Origin: [Pseudomonas] carboxydohydrogena
Lineage (GTDB): Bacteria > Pseudomonadota > Alphaproteobacteria > Rhizobiales > Xanthobacteraceae
Length of the DNA stretch: 64,000 nt
NCBI RefSeq assembly: GCF_029030725.1
Contig: NZ_CP113162.1
Coordinates: 1,672,501 to 1,736,500 of the forward strand
Direction: 5' to 3'
Shown: positions 30,738 through 39,542 of the stretch, one piece after another
Numbering within the stretch: position 1 is the first letter of the stretch
Layout of the letters: the number at the start of each line of letters is the position of its first letter
Notes under the pieces: generated by a model
Database searches by the model: none
What the model saw: the letters and a program-made list of their open reading frames with translations, nothing else
Told to the model about the DNA's origin: nothing
Made by a program: the position numbers and the translations under genes

Positions 30738-31925
30738 TCAGTGCTCAGCTTCGCTTTTGCCGAGTTCGGCCTTGAGCGTGAAGGTGTTGGAAACGGCGAT
30801 GACCTCTCCGGCATTCACGCCCGCCACGATTTCCTGCTGGTTATCGTCTTCGTGGCCGAGCTGCACCTTGCGGGCGACGAATTCCTGCCCCTCTCGCACG
30901 AACAGCGTCGGCGCGCCTTCGATCGTCTGCACGGCAGCCTTCGGCACGGCTAGCACGGCGCCACGGCCCGGCACCGGGATCTCCGCCGTCACGAACATGC
31001 CCGGCCGCCATTTCGATTCAGCATTATCGAGCGAGGCGGTTACTTTTGCGGACCTTGTGTCCTTGTCGATCAGGGGGCTGACGAAAATGATTTTTGCCAC
31101 GCCATTGGGGCCGTCGGGCCCGGCCGTCACGTTGATGCTGGCGTTCTCGGCGACCTTGCTCAGATCAGTCGGGGAGATCGCGAGGTCGATCCAGACGGTG
31201 TCGAGATTGACGATCACAAACAATTCGCTCTCCTGACCTTCCCGTCCGACGAGCGCACCGAGATCGACGCGGCGCTCCGCGATGCGGCCCTTGATGGGCG
31301 AACGCAGTGATTGCTTGCGCAACTCCTCGATGGGGAGATTTGGCAGTTCCTCGATTTCAGCCTCATTGAGGCCAAGCGCGAGCAGTTTTTGGCGCGCGGA
31401 ATCGAGACGTATTCGTGCGTCCTGCGCCGTCAGGCGTGACTTGAGATATTCATTCTCGGGATAGGAGCGGGACTCCCACAGCATCTTGTAGCGCGCGGCC
31501 AGGGTCTGCTGGAGATCGTTGGTCAAACGGGCCGCAAGAAACTCGCTTTTCACCTCGGAAAGCTCGCGGCTTTCCAGCACGGCGACAACCGCATCCTTCT
31601 CAACCGGATCGCCGACGCGCTTGCGTAACTCGGTGACGGTGCCCAATACGCGGACAGCAACCCTGCCGATACGGTCGGCATCCGGCACGATGGTGCCGGT
31701 CGCAAGAAAATGTTCGGCCAGTTGCGTGGTCTCAACAGGAGCAAGTTTGATTTGCGCGGCCGCCACCTGTTCGTCGCTCAGCTTGATGCGTTCATCGGCG
31801 TGTTCCGATGAGGCGGTTTGAGACGCAGTTGCGGGTGCGAGAGGTGCCGATCGCCAATTCATCATTCCGGCAGCCGCAATCAGGCCAGCCGCGGCAAGCG
31901 CCGCCCAAAAATATGTTCGTTTCAT
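30738..31925 (-). CDS. Periplasmic adaptor (membrane-fusion) protein of the RND efflux pump
   Basis: 395 residues starting MKRTYFWAALAAAGLIAAAG, an N-terminal anchor, then a His-poor adaptor of the CzcB/CusB kind: VAVRVLGTVTELRKRVGDPV (lipoyl half), a helical hairpin (LAARLTNDLQQTLAARYKML), then LRSPIKGRIAERRVDLGALV and a barrel region with RPGMFVTAEIPVPG. It links the inner-membrane pump to an outer-membrane channel, and its gene is the upstream partner of the RND gene. No C-terminal metal-binding extension is visible. Confidence 0.93.
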   Translation of the reverse strand: MKRTYFWAALAAAGLIAAAGMMNWRSAPLAPATASQTASSEHADERIKLSDEQVAAAQIKLAPVETTQLAEHFLATGTIVPDADRIGRVAVRVLGTVTELRKRVGDPVEKDAVVAVLESRELSEVKSEFLAARLTNDLQQTLAARYKMLWESRSYPENEYLKSRLTAQDARIRLDSARQKLLALGLNEAEIEELPNLPIEELRKQSLRSPIKGRIAERRVDLGALVGREGQESELFVIVNLDTVWIDLAISPTDLSKVAENASINVTAGPDGPNGVAKIIFVSPLIDKDTRSAKVTASLDNAESKWRPGMFVTAEIPVPGRGAVLAVPKAAVQTIEGAPTLFVREGQEFVARKVQLGHEDDNQQEIVAGVNAGEVIAVSNTFTLKAELGKSEAEH

Positions 31926-32016
31926 GAGTCCGTTCCGCCCGCGGCAGGCCAAGCCTGTGCAGTTGATTGATGCGTTGAGGTTTGGAGAGGCGGTTCGCCG
32001 GGGCGCCGCCTGGACC

Positions 32017-32316
32017 TCAGGCGCGCGGGGGCTTGAACGGAGAATCGGCCGAGGCGAGGGGCCGATTGGTTTCATCGTGCCAGGTCAGCTTCACCTTCGC
32101 AACCTGCACGGTGAAGGTCGCCGCCGGATGGCTGAGGTCGCCGACGAGGTGTGACAGGCAGTGGTCTGCCAACTGATGCTGGGCGGGCGGGTGTGGCGCC
32201 GGTTGAGATTGCTCGGCAATCACGGTGCCGGGCAACGCGTTGCGAATATCGGCTTCGCATGCCGAGCCATGAAAGCAGGACAGCAGCATCGCAAGCGAAA
32301 GCAGGCCCGCAAACAT
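32017..32316 (-). CDS. Small exported His-containing protein of the metal-efflux locus
   Basis: 99 residues: signal peptide (MFAGLLSLAMLLSCFHGSAC), then a short mature part with repeated His and Cys (HPPAQHQLADHCLSHLVGD), which could bind metal. Size, position before the adaptor and pump genes and the His/Cys pattern recall CzcI, a regulator-like periplasmic protein of cobalt-zinc-cadmium operons, but there is no firm homology by eye. Longer in-frame starts exist upstream; the ATG at 32316 is chosen because the signal peptide starts there. Confidence 0.62.
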   Translation of the reverse strand: MFAGLLSLAMLLSCFHGSACEADIRNALPGTVIAEQSQPAPHPPAQHQLADHCLSHLVGDLSHPAATFTVQVAKVKLTWHDETNRPLASADSPFKPPRA

Positions 32317-32545
32317 GGTTCGCAGTACACTAAAAGCGCGGATGGATGTATTCGCCTGTCTCGCTCTCACGGCCGCACTTTTATCGTGCCGGCGTTTGTC
32401 TGTCACCCATCGAAAGTGTGATGTTCTAACATTGCCCAGGAGTGAGCAATTCAAAGGAACACGGCGCCGCTTTCAAAAAAACCGGATAGGCCGCGCCGGC
32501 AAATCCGCTGGGGTGATGCGGCCTTCCATCGCGATGGTCTGGAAT

Positions 32546-33517
32546 TTAAGCCTGATCGATATCCTTGAAGAAGACAGCGTAGATCACGCCGATGCAGACA
32601 ATCGTCGCGCAGGCTTCAATAGCCAGAACCCACGTAAACAAAACCGGGTGGGCGTGATACGAGATCCAGCCGGTGGGGGCGATCCGGCCGCCATACAGAA
32701 CCTGCCTGCTGCGAAACGCGCTGATGAAATTGACCACTGCGCTGATGCTGACGATACATCCCAGGAACATGGCGGCGAGCCGGCCCTTCCTTGAATGGTG
32801 GAAAGTATCGTTATGGTGCCTGTCGATCCGTTGATGCATGAAGTCCCGCCCCGGCGTGAAGCTGGTGCTGGTTTGCGCAACGCGGACCGGCGCGCCGCCG
32901 GCACCCGGCATTTCATTGGGAAGCGGAGCGCGGAGGAACCATGCGACCACAAAGATAATCGCGCCTTGGACCAGGCCGAACCAGAAGAATGCGGACTGGT
33001 AGCCGTGCGATTCGATCACCATGCGCACGGGAATAACGGTCAGCGCCGCTCCCGCGCCGAAACCGGCGGCCGTCAGGCCCACGGCGAGACCGCGACGGTC
33101 GGGAAACCACTTCACGGCGTTTCCGACGCAGACCGAGTAGACGCCACCCGCGCCGATGCCTGAAAGCACCGCGCCGACATAAAGCATCGTCAGCGTATCG
33201 GCATAGGAATTGATGATCCAGCCAATGGCGACCAGCAGGCCCCCCGCCGCCACCACGATTTTCGGCCCAAGCTGCGGGCCCAGATAATCTGAAATCCACC
33301 CGGTCACCGGCGTGCCCCAGGTTTCAAGGGCGATGAAGACACTGAAGGCGAGTTGGATGCCGGCAATGGTCCAGCCGTGTGCCTGCGCCATCGGGCGCAC
33401 GAACAGAGTCCAGCCATATTGATAGTTGGCGATCAGGATCATGCAAAGGACCCCGATAAAAAGCATTCCCCAGCGGTTCGTCGTGGGGGCGTGGGCTGCC
33501 GCCGAATTCGTCGTCAT
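32546..33517 (-). CDS. OxlT-like MFS transporter, truncated and fused to a second membrane segment
   Basis: 323 residues from an ATG with AGGAGGAAAC before it. Residues 1-223 are the first half of an oxalate/formate-antiporter-like MFS protein (ANYQYGWTLFVRPMAQAHGW, KWFPDRRGLAVGLTAAGFG, ending VAQTSTSFTPG). The family is about 430 residues and would continue with the second six helices; here the sequence changes to RDFMHQRIDRHHNDTFHHSR and two hydrophobic segments (LAAMFLGCIVSISAVVNFIS; VLFTWVLAIEACATIVCIGV). This looks like an in-frame deletion joining the transporter to a separate small membrane protein, whose own ATG would be at 32839. Transport is unlikely to survive. Confidence 0.78.
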   Translation of the reverse strand: MTTNSAAAHAPTTNRWGMLFIGVLCMILIANYQYGWTLFVRPMAQAHGWTIAGIQLAFSVFIALETWGTPVTGWISDYLGPQLGPKIVVAAGGLLVAIGWIINSYADTLTMLYVGAVLSGIGAGGVYSVCVGNAVKWFPDRRGLAVGLTAAGFGAGAALTVIPVRMVIESHGYQSAFFWFGLVQGAIIFVVAWFLRAPLPNEMPGAGGAPVRVAQTSTSFTPGRDFMHQRIDRHHNDTFHHSRKGRLAAMFLGCIVSISAVVNFISAFRSRQVLYGGRIAPTGWISYHAHPVLFTWVLAIEACATIVCIGVIYAVFFKDIDQA

Positions 33518-33813
33518 GTTTCCTCCTGCCGTGAACTGTTGTTGGGCTCGCAGCCCCGTTCGCAGGCGAAAACTCTGGTATATAATATTCCAATTCTCAA
33601 TAGTGCGCCGCAACATTATGTCGGCGGATATCGCAACGTGATGGAATAATAATTATTATATTATTCAATTACTTACTGGAAATTTTTAAACAAAATCAGG
33701 TTTGGTGGAAATTGTGATTAAAAATTAAATTCATGAAATATACAAAAAGTCGTGATGACCGATTGTCGCATAGTATGTGATTTATCGTCGCATCTGGCGA
33801 GAGACCTAATCTG
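33518..33813. other. AT-rich upstream region of the MFS gene
   Basis: 296 bases with unusually low GC (33590-33760 is mostly A and T), between the MFS start and the 3' end of ndvB. It contains two GTCGCAT direct repeats (33766-33772 and 33788-33794), 22 bases apart. The composition differs from both neighbours and suggests either a regulatory region or imported DNA. Confidence 0.5.
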
Positions 33814-36468
33814 TCACCCTTTCGGGGTCAGGTCCGTGCGCACGGAAGATGGGGCACCGACCATCGGCATGGCCTCACGGCGCAGGCCGATCAGTTCAGC
33901 CGCCCGAATGGCCGATTGCTTCCAGAATCCGAACTGGTTGGCACGGGATGTCTCCAGAATCGCGATCCCGACCGCCGAGAGGAATGGCAGGCTTTCGAGG
34001 ACCAGTACTGCGGCGAAGACGTAAATCTCGCGGACATGATCCTTGTTGAAGGCGACGAGGACCACCGCGCCCACCAGCAGAAGCGCACCGATCACCGCCT
34101 CCCAGAATGCCTGGAATTCCACCGACATCCGGGAGAGGCCACCCTTGGATGTGCGTGCGAACGGCAAATGCTCGGTGATCAGACCATTGGCGACGGCGCG
34201 AGAGACGGTCCATTGCACCGACATCGCCGCGATCATCGCACCGAGCAACTGGCCGAGCGTGACTTTGACGCGTAGCCGGTAGAGCGCGACGAAGTGCACG
34301 AGCGAGACCACGAACGCGGCGATGATCGGCAATGTCAGGATCTTGTCGGGGATGGCGATGTTGGCGAAGGACACCACCGGCACCCAGATCAGATTGAGGA
34401 TCGCGACCACGACGCCGAGACTTTCTGCGCCGAGCCAGTTCAGCCAGCCAAGGGTGAATTCGCGCCGCTGTCCGGGGGAGAGGCGGCTCGCGCCAGGCAG
34501 GAAGCGCCGCCAATGCTTCTTGACGATCTGGAAGCCGCCATAGGCCCAGCGGTGGCGCTGCTTGCGGAACGCTTCATAGGTATCGGGCAAAAGGCCGAAG
34601 CCGTAGCGCGTATTGGTGTAATGCGTGCTCCAGCCATGCTCGATGATGGCGAGGCCGAGGTCTGTGTCCTCGCAAATGGTGTCGCCGGCCCAGCCGCCCG
34701 CCATTTCCATCGCGGCGCGGCGGATCAGGCACATCGTGCCGTGGACGATGATGGCGTCTTGTTCGTTGCGCTGGACCATGCCGATGTCGAAGAACCCGGC
34801 ATATTCTCCGTTCATGGCGTAATGCATCAGCGACTGGTTGCCGTCGCGATGATCCTGAGGGGCCTGCACGAGTCCGACATGCGGGTCGGCGAAGGCGGGC
34901 ACGAGATCCTTCAGCCAGTTCGGCGTCACCACATAGTCGGCGTCGATAATGCCGATGATCTCTGCGTCGGCTGCGGTGCGCTCCATCGCGATGCGCAGCG
35001 CGCCCGCCTTGAAGCCGATCACCTTCTCCGCGTTGATGAAAATGAATCGCTCGCCCAGCGTGCGGCAGTGATCCTGGATCGGCTGCCAGAACGCCGGGTC
35101 GGGTGTGTTGTTAATGATGACCACGCACTCGAAATTCGGGTAGTCGAGCCGGGCGACGGCATCGAGCGTCTGCTTGAGCATCTCCGGCGGCTCGAAATAG
35201 GCCGGGATGTGAATCGAGACTTTCGGGAATTTGCCGTCTGTGGGCGCGGGCAGGGGCCTGTCGATCAGCCGTTGCGGGCGGCGGCCGAAGGCGACGGTGG
35301 CAATCTCCTCGATGCGCGCCATCGCGATCAGAATGAGCGGCACCAGCAGGATCATGCCGAGCGTCAGTGCGAAAGCGGAACCGAATACGAAGTAATGCGT
35401 GTTCCAGTAGGAAAACACGGTGGCCATCCATGCACCGACGCCATTGGCGGCGACCGTCAGGACGAAGACCTGCGGGATCGTCGGATGCACCAGACGGAAG
35501 ATCGGCAGCGACATCAGGATGCCGACCAGCACCGCGATTGCCGCGACCTTCCAGTAATCCGGATCGACGATCGGGCCGGTCCAGGGGAATTTGGGTTCAC
35601 GCGAAGCGTTCAGAATGCCCCAATAAGGGCCGACGCCGCCTTCGAAAAACTTCCACGGCTGGTCGATGGCTTCGACAATGTTGTAGTCGAGCCCGATCGA
35701 CTCGGCGCGGGTGACGAAATTGCGCAGGATCGATGCCTGCTCGAACGGGCCGGGGTCCGCGCTCTTCAGGTTGTAGCCCTGGCTCGGCCAGCCGAATTCC
35801 GCGATCACCACCCGCTTGCCGGGGAAACTGTCCCGCAGCAGCTTGGAGATCGTCATGGCATAATCGACGGCCGATCCGGCGGGGATATTGTTCCAGTAAG
35901 GCAGGACGTGCGCGGCAATGAAATCGACAGACGATGACAATCTCGGTTCGTCGCGCCACATGCTCCAGATTTCGCCGGTCGTCACCGGAACGCTGACCTG
36001 GCGCTTCACCCGCTGGACGTAATCGATCAGCTCATCGACCTTCAGATCGGCGCGGTAAAGTGTTTCGTTGCCGACGACGACGGCGACGACGTTGCTGTTG
36101 TGCTTGGCGAGATCGATGGCGGCCGCGATTTCGCGTTCGTTGCGGTCGAGATTCTTGTCGAGCCAGGCGCCGACCGTGACCTTCAACCCGAACTCGTTGG
36201 CGATCGGCGGAACCAGTTCGACGCCGCCGGTGGATGAGTAAAGGCGGATCGCCTTGGTGATTTTCGACAGCTTGCGGAGATCGTCCCGGATTTTCTCGAC
36301 GCTCGGGATGTTATCGACGTCGGGGTGGCCGCTTCCTTCGAACGGGGCGTAGGAGACGCTCGGCAGCAGGCCGCGGAAATCCGGCGCGGTTTCCTTCTTT
36401 TCGAGCAGACCCCAGAGGGCGGCATGAGCCGCGGCCACACAAATCAGAACGGCGATTACCGCGCGCAT
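33814..36468 (-). CDS. ndvB: Beta-glucan synthase with N-terminal GH17 domain (NdvB-like)
   Basis: 884 residues from the ATG at 36468. Signal anchor, then a GH17-like domain (about 35-300) with VVGNETLYRADL and VVIAEFGWPSQGY, which carry the acid/base and nucleophile Glu of that family, then membrane helices and a GT2 glycosyltransferase (about 430-680) with IGIIDADYVV (DXD), ICEDTDLGLAIIEHG (TED-like) and QRHRWAYGG (QXXRW), then more helices. This combination and size fit NdvB of Bradyrhizobium japonicum, which makes cyclic beta-1,3/1,6-glucans for osmotic adaptation and symbiosis. The next two genes support this. Confidence 0.82.
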   Translation of the reverse strand: MRAVIAVLICVAAAHAALWGLLEKKETAPDFRGLLPSVSYAPFEGSGHPDVDNIPSVEKIRDDLRKLSKITKAIRLYSSTGGVELVPPIANEFGLKVTVGAWLDKNLDRNEREIAAAIDLAKHNSNVVAVVVGNETLYRADLKVDELIDYVQRVKRQVSVPVTTGEIWSMWRDEPRLSSSVDFIAAHVLPYWNNIPAGSAVDYAMTISKLLRDSFPGKRVVIAEFGWPSQGYNLKSADPGPFEQASILRNFVTRAESIGLDYNIVEAIDQPWKFFEGGVGPYWGILNASREPKFPWTGPIVDPDYWKVAAIAVLVGILMSLPIFRLVHPTIPQVFVLTVAANGVGAWMATVFSYWNTHYFVFGSAFALTLGMILLVPLILIAMARIEEIATVAFGRRPQRLIDRPLPAPTDGKFPKVSIHIPAYFEPPEMLKQTLDAVARLDYPNFECVVIINNTPDPAFWQPIQDHCRTLGERFIFINAEKVIGFKAGALRIAMERTAADAEIIGIIDADYVVTPNWLKDLVPAFADPHVGLVQAPQDHRDGNQSLMHYAMNGEYAGFFDIGMVQRNEQDAIIVHGTMCLIRRAAMEMAGGWAGDTICEDTDLGLAIIEHGWSTHYTNTRYGFGLLPDTYEAFRKQRHRWAYGGFQIVKKHWRRFLPGASRLSPGQRREFTLGWLNWLGAESLGVVVAILNLIWVPVVSFANIAIPDKILTLPIIAAFVVSLVHFVALYRLRVKVTLGQLLGAMIAAMSVQWTVSRAVANGLITEHLPFARTSKGGLSRMSVEFQAFWEAVIGALLLVGAVVLVAFNKDHVREIYVFAAVLVLESLPFLSAVGIAILETSRANQFGFWKQSAIRAAELIGLRREAMPMVGAPSSVRTDLTPKG

Positions 36469-36651
36469 CGCAAACCCTTGAGACCGACATGGCAAGACGC
36501 CGGATCGGTCCCAGGTCCGGCCGTGGCGAAGACAGACGCCTTATACAATCACGCTTTTACATGACGCGCTTTAACATCTGGTATGGCGTCGTGGCGTTTT
36601 TATGGGCGCGGACCGATATGGGGCGATTCCGCGCCGCGCCGCAGCAGCGGA

Positions 36652-37212
36652 TTACTTGGCCGGTGCGGCGGGTTTCGCGGGGGCGGCCGCCGCAGGCGGG
36701 GCGGGCGGCGTCGGCGGGGGGAAGTTGCTGTTCTGCGGCTGCGCGGACGGGTTGATCCAGCACGCCTGGATACGGGTGTTCAGCGTATCGGGAATCTTGT
36801 TGTCGATGGTCGCACCGAAGCGGACGAGGCAGCGGAAGGTCGCCTGCACGTGCCCGCCGGGGCAGCCGAAGCGGTCGTAAAGGTCGAGGTGGCGGAAGGC
36901 GGTGTCGAGATCGTCGCGCCACATCAGGTTGACAACGCGGCGGCCGAGCCAGACGCATTCAGGGTTGCCCGCGGGGCCATTGATGGCCTTGGCCGCCTCG
37001 GCGAACTCATCGGTGCGCTTCTGGGCGTCCCGATTGTCCTGTGCCGTGGCGGCGGGAGCCGCTTTGCTCTGATCCTGAGGCTTCTCGCCGGTCTGGGCGC
37101 TGGCGGTTGCGAGACCAAGGCTTGTGAAACCAAGGCTTGTAGCAAGCAATAACGCCGACATGGTTGCGCCACGAAACGGCGTAGTCTTCAGGAAAGCGAA
37201 GTGATGACCCAT
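36652..37212 (-). CDS. Exported protein linked to beta-1,3/1,6-glucan synthesis (possible NdvD-like)
   Basis: 186 residues starting MGHHFAFLKTTPFRGATMSA with GGGGAAATC before the ATG; a signal peptide ends near TASAQ. The middle contains ECVWLGRRVVNLMWRDDLD and YDRFGCPGGHVQATFRCLVR with four Cys, and the end is Pro/Ala-rich (PPPTPPAPPAAAAPAKPAAP). Relatives next to ndvB and ndvC are often labelled beta-1,3/beta-1,6-glucan biosynthesis proteins; in Bradyrhizobium an NdvD is needed for normal glucan. No enzymatic motif is visible. Divergent from ndvC, codirectional with ndvB. Confidence 0.7.
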   Translation of the reverse strand: MGHHFAFLKTTPFRGATMSALLLATSLGFTSLGLATASAQTGEKPQDQSKAAPAATAQDNRDAQKRTDEFAEAAKAINGPAGNPECVWLGRRVVNLMWRDDLDTAFRHLDLYDRFGCPGGHVQATFRCLVRFGATIDNKIPDTLNTRIQACWINPSAQPQNSNFPPPTPPAPPAAAAPAKPAAPAK

Positions 37213-37490
37213 GATTTCCCCGATCAGAACCCGTTCGCGCGGGCCTTATGTTGAAGGGAGTCTCCAACTTGAAGGCGAGCCCCCTGTTGACGCGCAAATG
37301 AGCCCCCAATGCGGCGATCATTTCCGGCCCGGATTCCCATGAAACACAATCGCGATTTTGTCCAGCGCGTCGCGGAAAACCTGCCCGGCAAGGCCGGAAT
37401 ACCATCAAAGTCGGTGGGCAAGGGGCGGCGGCTCTTGGCAGCGCAGGCCCAAGCGGCTAATCGACAGCTTCGGAGGGTGAACACATTTCG

Positions 37491-39119
37491 TTGCGAACGC
37501 CGCTAGCGCTTCTGGTCCTCTCGCTTTGCGTGATTGCCGGGACATGGATCTGGCTCGGCGAGCCGGTGCCGCGCGCGCGCGCGCCGCTCGATCCCGCGCA
37601 GAAACTGGAATGCGTATCCTACACGCCGTTCCGAGGCGCGCAGAGCCCGCTCGATCCCTCGCTGCATGTGCCGGTTCAGCAGATCGCGCAGGATCTCGCC
37701 CAGCTTGCCAAGATCACCAATTGCATCCGGACCTATTCGGTGGACAGCGGCCTCGATCAGGTGCCGGGCGAGGCGGCGAAGGTCGGGCTGAAGGTTATTC
37801 AGGGCATCTGGCTCGGCAGCAACCGCTTCAGGAACAGCCTTCAGATCGACACCGCCGTGGCGCTGGCGAAGCGCTACCCCGGCACGATCCAGTCGCTGGT
37901 GGTCGGCAACGAGGTATTGCTGCGCGGGGAGATGACGGCGACCGATCTGGTTGCGACGATTCGCTACGTTAAATCCCGCGTCGAAAACATGCCGGTGACC
38001 TACGCGGACGTGTGGGAGTTCTGGCTGCGCAACCGCGAGATTTATAATGCGGTAGATTTCGTCACCATCCACATCCTGCCGTACTGGGAAGACTTTCCGG
38101 TGCGCGCGAAATACGCGGCGGGCCATGTCGATCAGATTCGCAAGCGGGTGGCGGTGGCGTTCCCGAACAAGGAAATCCTGATCGGCGAAACCGGCTGGCC
38201 GAGCGCAGGGCGCATGCGCGACGGCGCGCTTCCCTCGTTTGCCAACCAGGCATTCGTGGTGTCGCAAATTCTCGCTCTGGCGAAGGCGGAGAAATTCCGC
38301 GTCAATCTGATCGAGGCCTATGACCAGCCCTGGAAGCGTCAGCTCGAGGGTACCGTCGGCGGTTATTGGGGGCTGTTCAGCAACGAAACCCGGCAGCCGA
38401 AATATGGGCCGGACCAGCCGATCACCAATCATCCGATGTGGAAGTATCAGATGGGCGGCGGGCTCGCCTTCTGCGTGCTGGTCTATCTGGTGGCGTTCGC
38501 GGCGCTGCGGCGCAGGCCCTGGCGGCCACGCTGGCCGTCATGGTTGTTCGTGGCGGTCAGCGCCACGGTCGGCGGCGTACTGGCGGGCTGGGGCGTAGAA
38601 AAGGTCCAGATCGAGAGCTTCGGCATCGGCGGCTGGGTCGCCAACAGCGCGTTGCTGGGCGCTGCTCTTGTGACGACGATCCTCGCGGCGATGGCGATGG
38701 TGACGGGCCGTTGCCTGCCGACTTTCATCGAACTGATCGGTCCGCGGGAGGGACGCACCGATTCCAAGACGCTGCGTGCGCTGGGCTTCGCGTTGGCTGT
38801 GGTGGTGGTGCTGGCGACGGAGACGGCGCTGGGCTTCGTGTTCGATCCGCGCTACCGCGATTTCCCCTTCGCGGCGCTGACGATCGCTGCCGTTCCGGCG
38901 CTGCTGCTGATGCTCCTGAACGGCCCCTCGCTCAACGGACGGCGGCCGATCGCGGAGACGACCTTCGCATCGCTGCTGGCGTTGAGTGTGGTTTACATCG
39001 GCTTCAACGAGGGGTCGGCGAACTGGCAGTCGCTGTGGACCTGCGGGGCCTACGCGGTTCTGGCGTTCACGCTGTCGCTGGCGCGGGTCGCGCGAACCCC
39101 AAAATCATCAACGCGATAG
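37491..39119 (+). CDS. ndvC: GH17-family membrane glucanosyltransferase (NdvC-like)
   Basis: 542 residues; starts with TTG at 37491, the first usable codon after GGAGGG. A membrane anchor precedes a GH17-like domain (about 40-320) with LVVGNEVLLRGEM and ILIGETGWPSAGR, both catalytic Glu present, and then about seven hydrophobic segments. Domain order and size match NdvC of Bradyrhizobium japonicum, thought to add beta-1,6 linkages to the beta-1,3 glucan made by NdvB. The GH17 half resembles the N-terminal domain of the adjacent ndvB, so both may derive from one ancestor. Its 3' end overlaps the convergent gene by 53 bases. Confidence 0.82.
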   Translation: MRTPLALLVLSLCVIAGTWIWLGEPVPRARAPLDPAQKLECVSYTPFRGAQSPLDPSLHVPVQQIAQDLAQLAKITNCIRTYSVDSGLDQVPGEAAKVGLKVIQGIWLGSNRFRNSLQIDTAVALAKRYPGTIQSLVVGNEVLLRGEMTATDLVATIRYVKSRVENMPVTYADVWEFWLRNREIYNAVDFVTIHILPYWEDFPVRAKYAAGHVDQIRKRVAVAFPNKEILIGETGWPSAGRMRDGALPSFANQAFVVSQILALAKAEKFRVNLIEAYDQPWKRQLEGTVGGYWGLFSNETRQPKYGPDQPITNHPMWKYQMGGGLAFCVLVYLVAFAALRRRPWRPRWPSWLFVAVSATVGGVLAGWGVEKVQIESFGIGGWVANSALLGAALVTTILAAMAMVTGRCLPTFIELIGPREGRTDSKTLRALGFALAVVVVLATETALGFVFDPRYRDFPFAALTIAAVPALLLMLLNGPSLNGRRPIAETTFASLLALSVVYIGFNEGSANWQSLWTCGAYAVLAFTLSLARVARTPKSSTR

Positions 39120-39495
39120 CGACGCCTGCTAAACCGATATTGTAGAGCACGATGCCGAAACCGGCGGCCACGAGGCCAGCGGTCAGCGTGACCATCGAGG
39201 GCCGGATGATGTGGAGGACCGCGACGACCAGCGCGGCGAGGCCGAACACGTCGTTCTTGAACAGATAGGTGACCGTCGCTCGCGTCTTGCAGAGCAGGGT
39301 CGGCAGGCCGCCATCGCAGGCCAGCGCCACCGGCGAATATTCGATGGCGAAATAGCGCAGGTACAGCGCATAGCCGACACTGAGAAAGCCGACGACCAGG
39401 AGCCACTGGACCTGCACCGCGCTCGGGCGGAACGGGCACTTCTTTTCCATCTCCCGAAGCTGGGTCGGGTCGCCGGGCGGAAGGGGGTCGGCCAT
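39067..39495 (-). CDS. Small integral membrane hypothetical protein
   Basis: 142 residues from the ATG at 39495, preceded by a GAGAG-like site. Opening MADPLPPGDPTQLREMEKKC is followed by four hydrophobic segments (VQWLLVVGFLSVGYALYLRY; FGLAALVVAVLHIIRP; VTLTAGLVAAGFGIVLYNIG; VAIALMILGFA). No known family is recognised. The last 53 bases overlap the end of ndvC on the other strand. Confidence 0.72.
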   Translation of the reverse strand: MADPLPPGDPTQLREMEKKCPFRPSAVQVQWLLVVGFLSVGYALYLRYFAIEYSPVALACDGGLPTLLCKTRATVTYLFKNDVFGLAALVVAVLHIIRPSMVTLTAGLVAAGFGIVLYNIGLAGVAIALMILGFARPAPATA

Positions 39496-39542
39496 GAGGT
39501 CTCTCAATAGGGGTTCAGGGATCGCGGGAAGGACCCCGCGGA

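Noticed and set aside
34294-35937. A 547-codon open frame on the plus strand inside ndvB
   Set aside because: Reverse shadow; repetitive Asp/Arg/His composition and no family match.
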